Shown: one piece after another, positions 62,765 through 64,000 of the stretch
Position numbering within the stretch: the stretch's first letter is position 1
Layout of the letters: each line of letters starts with the position of its first letter
Source: Branchiostoma floridae
Lineage: Eukaryota > Chordata > Leptocardii > Amphioxiformes > Branchiostomatidae
Direction of reading: 5' to 3'
Assembly (NCBI RefSeq): GCF_000003815.2
Contig: NC_049979.1
Coordinates: 16,178,900 to 16,242,899, forward strand
DNA: 64,000 bases
Notes under the pieces: generated by a model
The model's database searches: none
What the model saw: only the letters and a program-made list of their open reading frames with translations
What the model was told of the DNA's origin: nothing
Made by a program: the position numbers and the translations under genes

Positions 62765-64000
62765 CTGATGTAAAACAAACAAGTTAAGCAACGTTGCAAG
62801 TACACCTTTCTAAATCATCTCTCCTAGACACTGCGAGGGGCAACCAGTAATGGTACATGTACCTGGACATATTCCATTTGCCTCCCTAGGTAAATGTTGT
62901 CGTGTTTATTGTCGGTTGTTTCAATACAGTTAACATGGGAAAATAATCAACCATCGTTAAACTGTTTTAAAGTAGCACTGAACTAGTAGTATCTACTAAA
63001 TTCGTTGTATTAAGAAGACTAGATGGTGGGTGCCGAATTCTGGACCGGCCGCTAAGCATAAAAGAGGTAATAACTATCTTAAGACTATCACTATTATTTT
63101 CAACCTACAATTTTCCACAATATGTATGAATGGCGCCTTCGTTATTGCACCAGATGGTTTTAAGGAGAAACTACAAAATCATTGTTACCTTGGTGCAAAC
63201 ATGTCACATGCCTAATATGCTAATATTCCAATAGCTACCTGTAATACTGTAGTAACTATATATTCTACTTGTCTTAAGACTTATTTGTATGTCTCAGTGT
63301 CTTTATTCTGTATGTGTTTAGTATGATTTCTCAGTCACGGTTTTACACAGTACATCCCACAAGGTTTCGCGTCTCAAAATGTGCTGCAACTCAATAACGT
63401 TTCATTGACTTATTACGGGAAAGATATTCGTGCCTCAGAACGGCAAGCTATAAGCTTATCACGGAAACCTTTCAATGTACAACAGTGTATTTTCTAAATA
63501 GATAGTAATAGATGATACGTTTCCTAAGTGAAAGTGTGTAACAAACGATCCCAAAAAACAGTTGACCATTTTATCTATTCTTCTCGATAACTAACATTGC
63601 CTTCAAAATTAGCAGTTCGTAACACTAGGTGCCGTCGTCGATTCCACTTTTGGTGCATTTCCTTACGTACTCTTCTGTTGTAAAGAATTCTACCAAATGT
63701 GTGAGATATGTTACCCGCACACACGGCTGGACACCCTATCTTGGCCCAAGGCTTGGCCGTAACGAGTACGGTACAATGCGGAGTTTAACTCCCTTCTGCC
63801 AGACCCACCTTTTATTCCCGAGGAACGTTTTTCAAGACGTCTGACATATATGTGGTAATTGTGGGGTTGTTAACGTTTTTTTTACCTAATATTTGATTTT
63901 TTTAGAGTATGTGTTTTCCTAATGATTGTGCGCTGACGATACTATGTCCAAAAGACTTATAAAGCTATGGCAGACGTTAGAGTGTGATAGGAAAATCAAA
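62765..64000. other. Intron of the homeobox gene
   Basis: The first half of the homeodomain is not found on the minus strand here, so this stretch is intronic up to the window edge. It contains AT-rich sequence with short open frames that show no domain similarity. Confidence 0.5.

Overview
The window looks like nuclear DNA of an invertebrate chordate, most likely a lancelet (Branchiostoma). This is an inference from intron-dense genes with vertebrate-like proteins, short phase-conserved exons, many small transposon remnants and long AT-rich introns. There are no prokaryotic features. One 100-base N gap lies at 44401-44500.

Layout: (1) 281-5377, plus strand: the 3' part of a single-pass membrane protein gene with EGF modules, a SEA module and a tyrosine-rich tail. 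(2) 7623-21831, minus: a complete PARP1 gene, 26 coding exons, about 989 residues. (3) 25722-36038, minus: a complete AKT kinase gene, 13 coding exons, about 493 residues, with two tandem copies of its last coding exon. (4) 38441-51126, minus: MCM8, about 853 residues in 32 coding exons, one apparently lost in the N gap. (5) 51127-62581: about 11 kb without a supported gene. (6) 62582-62764, minus: the last exon of an ANTP-class homeobox gene, best matched to Bsx; its 5' part lies beyond the window.

Genes 2 to 4 share a strand. PARP1 and MCM8 act in DNA damage response and recombination, and AKT in growth-factor signalling; nothing in the sequence shows them to be co-regulated. Introns and spacers carry a DIRS-type retroelement with long inverted ends, three short inverted-repeat elements, a tRNA-derived SINE, the 3' end of a non-LTR element and several tandem arrays.

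Most notable: duplicated alternative AKT terminal exons that each encode the regulatory hydrophobic motif; a 30-bp minisatellite in MCM8 that has copied a splice acceptor about a dozen times; a 21-nt PARP1 micro-exon needed for zinc-finger 1 spacing, plus a GC-AG intron; and a perfect interleaved pair of inverted repeats about 1 kb upstream of AKT. Exon borders were read by eye from splice consensus, reading phase and family knowledge, without transcript data.
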